Assembly (NCBI GenBank): GCA_018334735.1
Contig: JAGXLK010000186.1
Coordinates: 1 to 5,861 of the forward strand
Origin: Planctomycetota bacterium
Lineage (GTDB): Bacteria > Planctomycetota > Brocadiia > SM23-32
Length of the DNA stretch: 5,861 bases
Direction of reading: 5' to 3'
The notes under the pieces are model-generated. The model was not told the origin of the DNA. It did no database searches and was given only the letters and a program-made list of their open reading frames with translations. Shown here piece by piece: positions 1-5,384 of the stretch. A program made the position numbers and the translations under genes. The stretch's first letter is position 1, and every line of letters begins with the position of its first letter.

Positions 1-56
1 TACGAAATGCAAGGTCGGTCTTCAGCAATCGGGATGTGTGAGAGGCCCTGCGCGAA

Positions 57-110
57 GCGCTTTCGGAGTGCGGTGAGCAGTTCGGCAGTGTCGAACGGAG
101 CACCGCTTTT
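57..110 (+). repeat. Two-level hairpin followed by TTTT; possible terminator of a gene to the left
   Basis: GCGGTG (70-75) pairs with CACCGC (101-106), and inside it GTTCG (80-84) pairs with CGAAC (92-96) around a 7-nt loop. TTTT follows at 107-110. An overlapping small stem GCGCT/AGTGC (57-61/67-71) with a TTCGG loop could form as an alternative. Read on the plus strand this resembles a stem plus short U-run, which would suit the end of a plus-strand gene lying left of the window. It could equally be one more dispersed palindromic repeat, like those on the right flank. No coding sequence is supported in 1-378. Confidence 0.4.
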
Positions 111-126
111 CATCTGTTTCTATCTG

Positions 127-178
127 GAGCGGACTGGACTTCAGAACCGCTCCGGCGGGGCTGGAGTTCAGAACGCGG
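127..178 (+). repeat. Hairpin module B, copy 1
   Basis: Two 18-nt blocks, GAGCGGACTGGACTTCAG (127-144) and CTGGAGTTCAGAACGCGG (161-178), recur exactly in copy 2 at 5613-5630 and 5638-5655. The arms CTGGACTTCAG (134-144) and CTGGAGTTCAG (161-171) form an 11-bp stem whose two non-Watson-Crick pairs are G.U in plus-strand RNA. Inside, CCGC (147-150) and GCGG (155-158) add a 4-bp stem beyond a small internal loop. The loop segment (145-160) differs in length and sequence from copy 2 (16 versus 7 nt). The function is unknown; I read it as a dispersed structured repeat. Confidence 0.75.
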
Positions 179-224
179 CACACTTTGCCCGAATCTCCGC
201 GCAGCTTGATGTATCTCAGACATT

Positions 225-279
225 GCCCGCCTCAAGTCCCCCTTCGCCCGCCGCCGATCGGCTCAGCTGAACTCGAGTC
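225..279 (-). repeat. Hairpin module A, copy 1
   Basis: A 55-nt unit that matches 5547-5601 at 48 of 55 positions without gaps. The first 15 nt and the last 21 nt are identical and all differences lie in the loop region. CTCAAGTCC (231-239) pairs with GAACTCGAG (269-277). The two imperfect positions are A/C on the plus strand but U.G in minus-strand RNA, so the stem is complete only when read on the minus strand, in the same direction as the operon. It lies about 100 nt past the last stop codon of the operon. Confidence 0.75.
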
Positions 280-288
280 CCCATTTCC

Positions 289-325
289 TTGAGAAGAAAA
301 CAGTCCGCTCCCGCATTGGCCGGAG
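289..325 (-). terminator. Weak candidate terminator of the three-gene operon
   Basis: On the minus strand an imperfect stem (CTCC/GGAG, a G.G mismatch, GC/GC, 4-nt loop; 308-325) is followed after seven bases by TTTTCTTCTC (300-291). It is in the right place, about 55 nt after the TAG at 379. The stem is short and the U-run is displaced from it, so this is not a convincing intrinsic terminator. The module A hairpin further on (225-279) could instead mark or stabilise the 3' end. Confidence 0.22.
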
Positions 326-378
326 GGGGAGGTCTCACCCCATGACCAGGAGAATAATGCGATTGCGATACCGAGATA

Positions 379-1533
379 CTATTCCGTTCTCCCCTTCTTG
401 CGGTAATACGCAAATCCCTCGGCGAGGGCTTTAAGATTCGCCCACGGCACCCCCGGTGTAATGCTGCTGGATCCGCCCAGAAAAAGTCCATTCTCCGGAC
501 CGTTTTCAACCAGGAATTTCATTTCTTCCTGAACATCTTCAGGTGAACCGTGCGGCAGTGTGCGCGTCACCGACACCCCCGCAATTATCAGCAGTTCACG
601 ACCCTCCCGATCGGTCATACTGCAGATTTTCTCGTAATCCATTCCATCTTCATACTGGAAGCCCTGGAAACCACGCAGTCCGCATTCGAGCAGTCTTGAG
701 ACCATCTGCATAAGGTTCCCGTCGCAATGCCAGATCATCTTGACGTCGGCATCGAGAAGCGGCTGGATGCTCCGCGCGAAATGCGGGAACCAGATCTTAT
801 CGAGACTCTTAATATCGACCAGCGTTCCGCTGCTATCAGCCATGTCATGGTCCAGTCGCAGGAATCTGGGCAAGCCTCCTTTCTCCATAGCATTCACAAG
901 AACCCGGTTCCGCAACACAGCCAGATCCGCCTGCAGCTCGAAATGTTTCTCCATAATGTCCGGGAAAAGTGCGTAAGCCATGAAATAGTTCACGTAACCG
1001 TATTTCCCGTAAGCCAGCCGCGGAAAAGCGGCATTGTAGGGAGTTTTCAGCATGGTCGGGCCGATTTCCGACTGCATTTCACGCTCCCGTCGCACGATCT
1101 CATCAGCAGCCGTCTCGTCGCCACCGCCCTCATGGGATTCAATGGCCCGGTTCAATTCGGGGAAAACGTGTGACTCCATATGCTTCACAACGTCCTCTGG
1201 CTTATCAATGACGCAACCATCCACGACAATCTCTTCGGCGCCTGTTGTTGCACCTCGAGATGTCCCATCCTCGTAGCCCTGTGCCCCCATACTCAAAGGG
1301 TTTCTGGGTATCCACTGATCCACCATGCAGCAGGAGCAGTTCTCCAGCATGCGACGGTACGTCGGGACCGGATCCTTTTGATAGCTGCCTTCCGGCATGC
1401 CCGCCAGGCGGTCGATCATCGTCCATTCCATCGGATTGATCAACCAGACAGCGATTTCATCCCGGGGTTTACGCAGAATCGTATCCCACGCCAGTCGTGC
1501 ATTTTCACTCAGCTTTCTGCTATTTGCATTCAA
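379..1533 (-). CDS. Uroporphyrinogen decarboxylase-superfamily protein (URO-D/MtaA-like), zinc ligands absent
   Basis: A 384-residue protein of the URO-D fold superfamily (PF01208 type), which includes HemE and the MtaA/MtbA corrinoid methyltransferases. Family landmarks: an N-terminal ARLAWDTILRKPRDEIAVW segment (12-30); LDHDMADSSGT (227-237); a strand ending in WHCDGN (268-273); GFQGFQYEDGMD (288-299); IIAGVSV plus a GSPEDV helix (316-334); and the C-terminal GGSSSITPGVPWANL (353-367). Zinc-dependent relatives carry H-x-C in the 268-273 region and a Cys near the final loop. Here these read H-C-D-G and G-S-S-S, so the canonical ligands are missing, and it is unlikely to be true HemE. An unusual CSCC (66-69) lies near the N-terminus. 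The reaction is unknown; methyl transfer, demethylation or decarboxylation of an operon substrate is inference only. It is the last gene of the operon. A TTG start is chosen because an in-frame TAA lies 9 nt upstream and no in-frame ATG occurs before residue 35, inside the conserved N-terminal region. Confidence 0.9.
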   Translation of the reverse strand: MNANSRKLSENARLAWDTILRKPRDEIAVWLINPMEWTMIDRLAGMPEGSYQKDPVPTYRRMLENCSCCMVDQWIPRNPLSMGAQGYEDGTSRGATTGAEEIVVDGCVIDKPEDVVKHMESHVFPELNRAIESHEGGGDETAADEIVRREREMQSEIGPTMLKTPYNAAFPRLAYGKYGYVNYFMAYALFPDIMEKHFELQADLAVLRNRVLVNAMEKGGLPRFLRLDHDMADSSGTLVDIKSLDKIWFPHFARSIQPLLDADVKMIWHCDGNLMQMVSRLLECGLRGFQGFQYEDGMDYEKICSMTDREGRELLIIAGVSVTRTLPHGSPEDVQEEMKFLVENGPENGLFLGGSSSITPGVPWANLKALAEGFAYYRKKGRTE

Positions 1534-1550
1534 TGTGTCCCGTTACTCCG
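1531..1550 (-). promoter_or_regulatory. Stop/start junction with Shine-Dalgarno overlapping the upstream stop
   Basis: The upstream gene ends TCG GAG TAA. The GGAG overlapping that stop is the only ribosome-binding-like sequence for the downstream TTG at 1533-1531, with a 12-nt spacer, longer than usual. The TAA and the TTG are in the same frame, separated by three sense codons (CGG GAC ACA). Translational coupling or reinitiation is the likely way the last gene is expressed. An out-of-frame ATG one base inside the TTG codon context opens only a six-codon frame. Confidence 0.55.
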
Positions 1551-3051
1551 ATGAGTTATCTCGGAATCGAAATGAGTAGAGATCAGCATCTTTCAGTTCG
1601 ACTTTCAAACGTACCGCTTGTCCGGCAAGCTTACCAGCATCGTCGGCGGATTCCCAGCACACGGTGCGGTCAATCTGATCGCCATAGATCAGGGGGCAAT
1701 CGTCAAGCCCAAATCCCGATATTGGTTGCCCTCCTGGTTCTTGCAGCTCGACCCGCATTCGACCTCCAGCGGACGTGGAGAAATTGATCTCGAGCTGGTT
1801 GCCCTCAAATGTCAGAGGTTTTGTTAATAGAGTGCCACCTGTGAGCGGCGCGCGGGCGGACACAAAACCATCCATACGCAGCGTATGGCGCCGCAGCCGG
1901 TAGTCTTCTTCAACGCGTGCATTATCCCTGACGTAGAAGGACAGTTCGGGCGGAGCGTCATTGTATTTCGATTCAGTTTCCGCCATACCCCAGGCGCATC
2001 CGGCCTGCCCGTAGAACCAGCTACCGGGCCGCTGGATCCCGGGGCGCACAAAAGCTTCCGGCCAGACGTGAAACTCTTCTCCGTCTCGGCTTGTCATAAA
2101 CAGGGTATCCCACAGAGCGGTCCCGAGCCGGGTCGGTCGTCCACCACCTATCCCTTGATCCGCCAATTCGCGCCGCTGCTCGCGGTCGGGGAGATGTTCT
2201 ATCGATGCCGTCCAGCCCCGGTCACTGTAGCGCGCCGGGAAACCCATCAAGATATGGGGTGCCCGATAATAGGGTTGTACGTTGTTGGTATAAAGCTGAT
2301 GGTGATCGCCGGATGGATCTTCCCCGCTGTCCAATTCCGCACTGCCACTTCGGTTCGGATCGTAATCGAGGAGCTTCCCTTCGGTCCAGTTCAGAAAATC
2401 TTCCGAGGTCGCCGTCCGGATATCGCGTCCCGGAGGAACTTTACCGTCTTCCCCTCGTCCGTCGCGCCAGTATGCCCGATATATGCCGGATTCTGCGTCC
2501 CAGAACACCAGATTGTGGGAATCGAAATTTCCCTTAATCGCAAGGGGCTCCGCGCCCAGTTTTTGCCAGTGTATGCCGTCGCGTGATACCAGTCCCCAGA
2601 GCCCGTCGCTGTTCCATTTCACCCCGCCAACCGCTTTGTACTTTTGATCTTCAGAACAGTCCGGATTGCGATCTCGAAACGGCGACATGTTGTGGGAAAT
2701 CGTGCCCTGCCAGATTATGTTGTTCTGTTTCGACCCATTATGCTCGATAAGACCCAGTTCCGGCCGTCGCCAGTGAACGCCATCGTCGCTTTCCGCGTAA
2801 CAAGTCACCTGTCTCTTACTCTCATCGCCTCCCTCTCCCCCTGGATTCGCCCGGTAATACATACGGTAGACATCCCCGTCTTTGAACACGGTAGCATAAC
2901 CGGGCCCGCGCTCTTCCCACGGGCGATCACAGACGATAGCAATTTCCTGCGGTTGAGGTTGATGAAGGCATAGGTCTGCCCCTTCCATTCCTTCGATCAG
3001 GCTTCTATCGATGAAAAGTTCCCGTCGTGATCCAATTTTGATCGCTGGCAT
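1543..3051 (-). CDS. Beta-propeller glycoside-hydrolase-like protein (GH32/GH43-like, 'RRELFID' family)
   Basis: A 502-residue protein from the chosen ATG. The opening RRELFID (9-15), then RPWEERGPGYATVFKDGD with a following YRMYYR (43-67), DSHNLVFWD (177-185), NNVQPYYRAPHILMGFPARY (256-275) and GCAWGMAETE (351-360) match the layout of large planctomycete-type families annotated as glycosyl hydrolase or hypothetical. Asp-box-like repeats SDDGVHW (88-94), SRDGIHW (156-162), TSEDFLNW (215-222) and TSRDGEEF (320-327) mark successive propeller blades. From about 382 a beta-sandwich-like domain follows. The substrate is unknown and catalytic acids cannot be assigned with confidence. No signal peptide or membrane segment is visible. 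It is the middle gene, 28 nt after the barrel gene. A GTG at 3060 would add three residues, but GGAAAG lies eight bases before the ATG at 3051 and touches the GTG, so the ATG is preferred. Confidence 0.88.
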   Translation of the reverse strand: MPAIKIGSRRELFIDRSLIEGMEGADLCLHQPQPQEIAIVCDRPWEERGPGYATVFKDGDVYRMYYRANPGGEGGDESKRQVTCYAESDDGVHWRRPELGLIEHNGSKQNNIIWQGTISHNMSPFRDRNPDCSEDQKYKAVGGVKWNSDGLWGLVSRDGIHWQKLGAEPLAIKGNFDSHNLVFWDAESGIYRAYWRDGRGEDGKVPPGRDIRTATSEDFLNWTEGKLLDYDPNRSGSAELDSGEDPSGDHHQLYTNNVQPYYRAPHILMGFPARYSDRGWTASIEHLPDREQRRELADQGIGGGRPTRLGTALWDTLFMTSRDGEEFHVWPEAFVRPGIQRPGSWFYGQAGCAWGMAETESKYNDAPPELSFYVRDNARVEEDYRLRRHTLRMDGFVSARAPLTGGTLLTKPLTFEGNQLEINFSTSAGGRMRVELQEPGGQPISGFGLDDCPLIYGDQIDRTVCWESADDAGKLAGQAVRLKVELKDADLYSFRFRDNSSE

Positions 3052-3066
3052 TTTTGACACTTTCCA
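3049..3066 (-). promoter_or_regulatory. Ribosome binding site deciding the start of the propeller gene
   Basis: On the minus strand GGAAAG is followed by TGTCAAAA and then ATG (3051-3049). The spacing of eight bases suits the ATG. For the in-frame GTG at 3060-3058 the purine run abuts or overlaps the start codon, which is unfavourable. Confidence 0.5.
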
Positions 3067-3079
3067 GAGAAATGAGAAT

Positions 3080-4663
3080 TCAAGGCGCTATTAACGGAGG
3101 GTCCTCCGTCAGAATCCGGCTGAAACGCTCGGTCGCGTTGCGAGCGCGGCGGTCGACTGACATCGCAACATTATCGTAAATGGAGAACACTTTTTCCCAG
3201 TATTTTTCCCGAACGACATCACGCTTGGGTTCCTCGCCGCTCAGAACCGCGAATTGCCGCGCGAACCAGAGAAGATCTTCCCGATACTGTTCCGGCGACG
3301 GGAACAAAGGCAGTTCGCAGTCGGTCATCTCGGCGCTTTCAAGATGGTCTATCATCCGCAGATAAGCCCGGTGCGCACATCGGCGGCTCCATCGACGTCG
3401 CGGATGGTGGCCCCACCCCGGCACGATTTCAAATGCTTCCATTAATTCCCCCAGTTCCTCGTGCTCGGAGCCAAAAACCTGGCGGCAGAACTCGCGAGCG
3501 AGCGCGTCCGGGGCCTGTTCCGGATCGATGGCGGCCTGCGCTCCAGCGTACATACAGAGATGGCTCAACCCCGGGGTCATCGTATAATTGGTTGCTCCAA
3601 AATACCCCGCAGTATGTTGTTCCTCGCGGCGTCGCGCCAGAATGCGCGGGATACGCCAGTGCGGATACGGCACAAGCTCCCCTTCGGTCACGGCGTAATC
3701 CCAGCTATTGACGCGATGGGTGGAAGAAAGCTCTCGAACGTACGGACGCGCATCACCTCCCACCGTCGGATCGCTTTCCGGGCTGAACCCCAGATTCATA
3801 GCAACCATCGTGTCTTCCGGAAATTCCGGCAGCCGCCGCATCAATTCTGTCATAGCCCGTTCCGCCCGATCCGGAGTTCCTTTCCAGATGTGGCAGCCGC
3901 TGGCCGTCTGAGTCATCTGCTCCCACGTCCCATCCCAATCGGGGACCCGGATCATATCATCGCCCCATCCTGAGAACGGTGAACCCCACGTGCCGAATTC
4001 GATTGTGGCATCGGGATTTTCTGCCAGCGTTATGTCCGTCATGCGGAGCGCAAGCTCTATCCACGTCGTACAGTCGCATCCGTTCCGATTGCACCCGCCC
4101 GGATCGCCCGGAAAGAGTCCCACGATATCGGTTTCCGAAAGTTCCCGGCTCCAGTATCGCCATAGTTTCTCAATCAGTTCGAGGTCTTCCGGCACATTCG
4201 GGCAGGCGAAATACCACCGGTGTCCGATGCAATTGGGGACGGCAATGTATTTAGTATTGAGCCCCAGTTCGTGTGCGATACCGGTAACCTGTCGCATCGT
4301 TCTGGCAAAACGTTCACACTTTTCAGCCCCTTGCAGGGCTTCGGGCGTGTAGAGCGTTGGGGCGACCCAGTATTCGAAACAGGTATAGCCGAAGGCCTTT
4401 ACCATTTCTAACAGTCTTCGCCACTCGGTCAACGACCACTGGTTCGTCGCTCCGGGGAAAAGCACATTGACATTCCAGCGGTTGAGCAAATGGGAGGCAA
4501 AGTTCACGTAGTAGGAACGATGCTGGAAAGCTGGTTCGGCTTTAATCGGCGGATCGGATTGAATGGATTCTTTCTTCACAGCTGGAAATCTAATTGAGAA
4601 AGCATGCAGATAACTATTGCGACCAGTTTTCAATTTGGAGACCCGGATCGCGCGCAAACGCAT
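3080..4663 (-). CDS. (Beta/alpha)-barrel glycoside-hydrolase-like protein with GDPGGCNRNGCDC motif
   Basis: A 527-residue first gene of the operon, of no family I can name. Alternating strand/helix segments such as FGYTCFEYWVAPTLY (91-105), ELGLNTKYIAVPNCIG (132-147), ETDIVGLFPGDPGG (177-190), PDATIEFGTWG (217-227) and MVAMNLGFSPESD (286-298) suggest a TIM barrel. GDPGGCNRNGCDC (186-198) sits right after a strand, like the acidic/Cys-rich loops of some glycosidases related to GH20, GH67 or DUF4838 proteins. VNSWDYAVTEGELVPYPHW (318-336) and GYFGATNYTMTPGLSHLCMYAGAQAAIDPEQ (353-383) resemble the late-barrel and helical tail of such enzymes, with a helical C-terminus after about 385. Candidate acids (D187, D322, E327) are guesses. 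No signal peptide is visible. The start is uncertain: the ATG at 4663 follows an in-frame stop by four codons and has no strong Shine-Dalgarno. A GTG at 4579 (residue 29) would remove a basic, low-complexity-looking N-terminus and is also possible. Confidence 0.88.
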   Translation of the reverse strand: MRLRAIRVSKLKTGRNSYLHAFSIRFPAVKKESIQSDPPIKAEPAFQHRSYYVNFASHLLNRWNVNVLFPGATNQWSLTEWRRLLEMVKAFGYTCFEYWVAPTLYTPEALQGAEKCERFARTMRQVTGIAHELGLNTKYIAVPNCIGHRWYFACPNVPEDLELIEKLWRYWSRELSETDIVGLFPGDPGGCNRNGCDCTTWIELALRMTDITLAENPDATIEFGTWGSPFSGWGDDMIRVPDWDGTWEQMTQTASGCHIWKGTPDRAERAMTELMRRLPEFPEDTMVAMNLGFSPESDPTVGGDARPYVRELSSTHRVNSWDYAVTEGELVPYPHWRIPRILARRREEQHTAGYFGATNYTMTPGLSHLCMYAGAQAAIDPEQAPDALAREFCRQVFGSEHEELGELMEAFEIVPGWGHHPRRRWSRRCAHRAYLRMIDHLESAEMTDCELPLFPSPEQYREDLLWFARQFAVLSGEEPKRDVVREKYWEKVFSIYDNVAMSVDRRARNATERFSRILTEDPPLIAP

Positions 4664-4887
4664 CTTTATTGTTACTTACCATTACGAGATTGCAACTCAA
4701 TGCCGGGGCGGCCAGCAACAAGTCCAGGGGGTCAATAACGTTCCCGACCTTTTCGAGTTCAGCCCGTTTTCTCCGCTGTCAAGCAGCTGCTGTCCGGAAA
4801 AAGGAAAGGCAAGAACGGCAAGGAAAGCGGCGCCAAGGTGCCGTATGCGTTTACCGTGCGTTATACTCACCCATTCACGTCTACATA
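4664..4887 (-). other. Upstream intergenic region of the operon; promoter expected but not resolved
   Basis: There is no supported gene here. On the minus strand a perfect TTGACA lies at 4782-4777, but the hexamer 17 nt later (AACTCG) is not a -10 box. An AT-rich TAACAAT just before the ATG at 4663 could be a -10 only with a very short leader. A palindrome GGCGCCAAGGTGCC (4829-4842) and a purine-rich plus-strand stretch with GGCAAG repeated (about 4797-4828) are the only other local structures. A plus-strand TTCGAGTTCAG (4752-4762) matches one arm of module A at 10 of 11 positions but has no correctly oriented partner. Confidence 0.35.
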
Positions 4888-4989
4888 TCATTGCGAGGCG
4901 TTCCGCTTAGCGGGACGCCGCGGCAATCTCGCTGTTGGCTGAAAAAACGACGAGATTGCTTCGCCCATCTTACGATGGACTCGCAATGA
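4888..4989. repeat. Head-to-head TCATTGCGAG / GCAATCTCG palindromic repeat element
   Basis: Outer arms TCATTGCGAG (4888-4897) and CTCGCAATGA (4980-4989) are exact reverse complements, as are inner arms GCAATCTCG (4923-4931) and CGAGATTGC (4951-4959). Each half holds its own hairpin: GCGTTCCGC/GCGGGACGC with a TTA loop (4898-4918, one G.U) on the left, and CCATC/GATGG with a TTAC loop (4965-4978) on the right. The two halves are therefore inverted copies of one unit, conserved at the ends and divergent in the core, around a 19-nt spacer. TCATTGCGAG...GCAATCTC units are, to my knowledge, dispersed repeats seen in many unrelated bacterial genomes. No transposase is nearby. Confidence 0.8.
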
Positions 4990-5029
4990 CCCCTGAAGCG
5001 GTATCTCTGGGCTAAACACGTACTCCTGG

Positions 5030-5050
5030 CTGTCAGCAGCCTGGCTGCGA
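5030..5050 (+). repeat. 21-nt dispersed repeat, copy 1
   Basis: A word beginning CTGTCAGC and ending CTGGCTGCGA recurs in the same orientation at 5472-5492 with two differences (A/G and C/T) out of 21. This copy contains the near-palindrome GCAGCC-T-GGCTGC (5036-5048). In the other copy that pairing is weakened by the substitutions. The two copies flank the hairpin quartet at 5112-5360. Confidence 0.6.
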
Positions 5051-5075
5051 ACTAGCTTTGTAGTACAATGCCTGT

Positions 5076-5110
5076 GTCGCTGGCACTGGATCCCGTCCGC
5101 CGGCAGCGAC
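5076..5110. repeat. Hairpin GTCGCTG / CAGCGAC
   Basis: GTCGCTG (5076-5082) pairs perfectly with CAGCGAC (5104-5110) across a 21-nt loop, with possible inner GGC/GCC pairs. It directly abuts the first hairpin of the CTTGN family. It has no mirror partner beyond the fourth hairpin, so it may be a separate repeat. Confidence 0.45.
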
Positions 5111-5111
5111 C

Positions 5112-5145
5112 CCCGCGGCCTTGTGCCGCGGGTGAGAAAGATTGA
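5112..5145 (+). repeat. CTTGN hairpin family, copy H1 (plus orientation)
   Basis: The 8-bp stem CCCGCGGC (5112-5119) / GCCGCGGG (5125-5132) closes a CTTGT loop (5120-5124). The 3' flank TGAGAAAGATTGA (5133-5145) is shared with H2. It is preceded by further C residues, as in all four copies. The family is unnamed to me; the loop and flank are conserved while the stem sequence is not. Confidence 0.8.
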
Positions 5146-5178
5146 AGGGCTAGAAACCGCGGCCACTCCGCATCGGCC

Positions 5179-5212
5179 CCCACGGGCTTGTCCCGTGGGT
5201 GAAGAAGATTGA
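5179..5212 (+). repeat. CTTGN hairpin family, copy H2 (plus orientation)
   Basis: The 8-bp stem CCCACGGG (5179-5186) / CCCGTGGG (5192-5199) closes a CTTGT loop (5187-5191). The flank TGAAGAAGATTGA follows at 5200-5212. Stem pairs 4, 7 and 8 differ from H1, and each difference is compensated on the other arm. It is 67 nt centre to centre from H1. Confidence 0.8.
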
Positions 5213-5229
5213 GGCGAGACTCACTGCAA

Positions 5230-5241
5230 GGGCAAAAGCCC
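5230..5241. repeat. Central hairpin of the composite palindrome
   Basis: GGGC (5230-5233), AAAA, GCCC (5238-5241). It is short, but it lies exactly at the symmetry centre (about 5235.5) of the H1-H2 / H3-H4 arrangement, which makes it more notable than a 4-bp stem alone would be. Confidence 0.4.
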
Positions 5242-5256
5242 CTGGTTCGCTGGCGG

Positions 5257-5290
5257 GGAATCTTCTTCACCTGCCGGCCAAGCCGGCAGG
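5257..5290 (-). repeat. CTTGN hairpin family, copy H3 (minus orientation)
   Basis: On the minus strand the stem CCTGCCGG / CCGGCAGG (5290-5283 and 5277-5270) closes a CTTGG loop (5282-5278), followed by TGAAGAAGATTCC (5269-5257). It is the inverted counterpart of H2, with its own compensated stem sequence. Confidence 0.8.
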
Positions 5291-5326
5291 GGCCGGGGAT
5301 GTATGGCGTTCCTATGGCTAGCCCAC

Positions 5327-5360
5327 TCAATCTCTGCCTCCTGTCACGCAAGGTGACAGG
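5327..5360 (-). repeat. CTTGN hairpin family, copy H4 (minus orientation)
   Basis: On the minus strand the stem CCTGTCAC / GTGACAGG (5360-5353 and 5347-5340) closes a CTTGC loop (5352-5348), followed by AGGCAGAGATTGA (5339-5327). The flank is the most divergent of the four but keeps AGATTGA at the same distance from the stem, and is then followed by GGGCTAG as in H1. It is the inverted counterpart of H1. Confidence 0.75.
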
Positions 5361-5384
5361 GGGGAGCTTCCAATTGAAAGCGGC

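Larger units (their letters stand above)
126..311. repeat. 11-nt inverted repeat bracketing modules B and A, copy 1
   Basis: GGAGCGGACTG at 126-136 is the exact reverse complement of CAGTCCGCTCC at 301-311. The first arm is the beginning of module B, so the second arm looks like the start of a truncated, inverted module B. The two arms enclose the B and A hairpins. This may be a remnant of rearranged repeat units or a short terminal inverted repeat of the composite; nothing mobile is encoded between the arms. Confidence 0.5.

Noticed and set aside
7..270. An 87-codon plus-strand frame at the left end
   Set aside because: It runs through hairpin modules B and A, and its similarity to the frame at 5209-5592 is explained entirely by the shared non-coding repeat.
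379..1533. Assigning hemE (uroporphyrinogen decarboxylase) to the URO-D-like gene
   Set aside because: It shares the superfamily layout only; the genomic context is not haem biosynthesis and the family motifs match the broad URO-D/methyltransferase group, not HemE.
1885..2586. A 233-codon plus-strand frame antisense to the propeller gene
   Set aside because: It is fully embedded in a well-supported gene on the other strand; long antisense frames are common in GC-rich coding DNA and the translation has no domain signs.
3461..3973. A 170-codon plus-strand frame antisense to the barrel gene
   Set aside because: It is a shadow of the minus-strand gene, rich in Arg, Pro and Ser, without a ribosome binding site or family likeness.
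4717..4762. Possible third, decayed copy of module A upstream of the operon
   Set aside because: Arm-like words occur (9/11 and 10/11 matches), but the second is in the wrong orientation to pair, so the hairpin cannot form and chance is likely.
4754..4782. TTGACA -35 promoter for the operon
   Set aside because: The -35 hexamer is perfect on the minus strand, but no acceptable -10 box exists 16-18 nt downstream (AACTCG at 17 nt), so it is not called as a promoter.
4697..4891. Small minus-strand frame with a hydrophobic LGAAFLAVLAFPF stretch upstream of the operon
   Set aside because: It looks faintly like a signal or membrane segment, but the remaining residues are low-information, there is no good ribosome binding site, and its 5' end runs into the TCATTGCGAG repeat.
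5112..5360. CRISPR array
   Set aside because: Repeats are palindromic and partly conserved, but they are in both orientations, their stems differ, the intervals are unequal and related to each other, and no cas gene is present.
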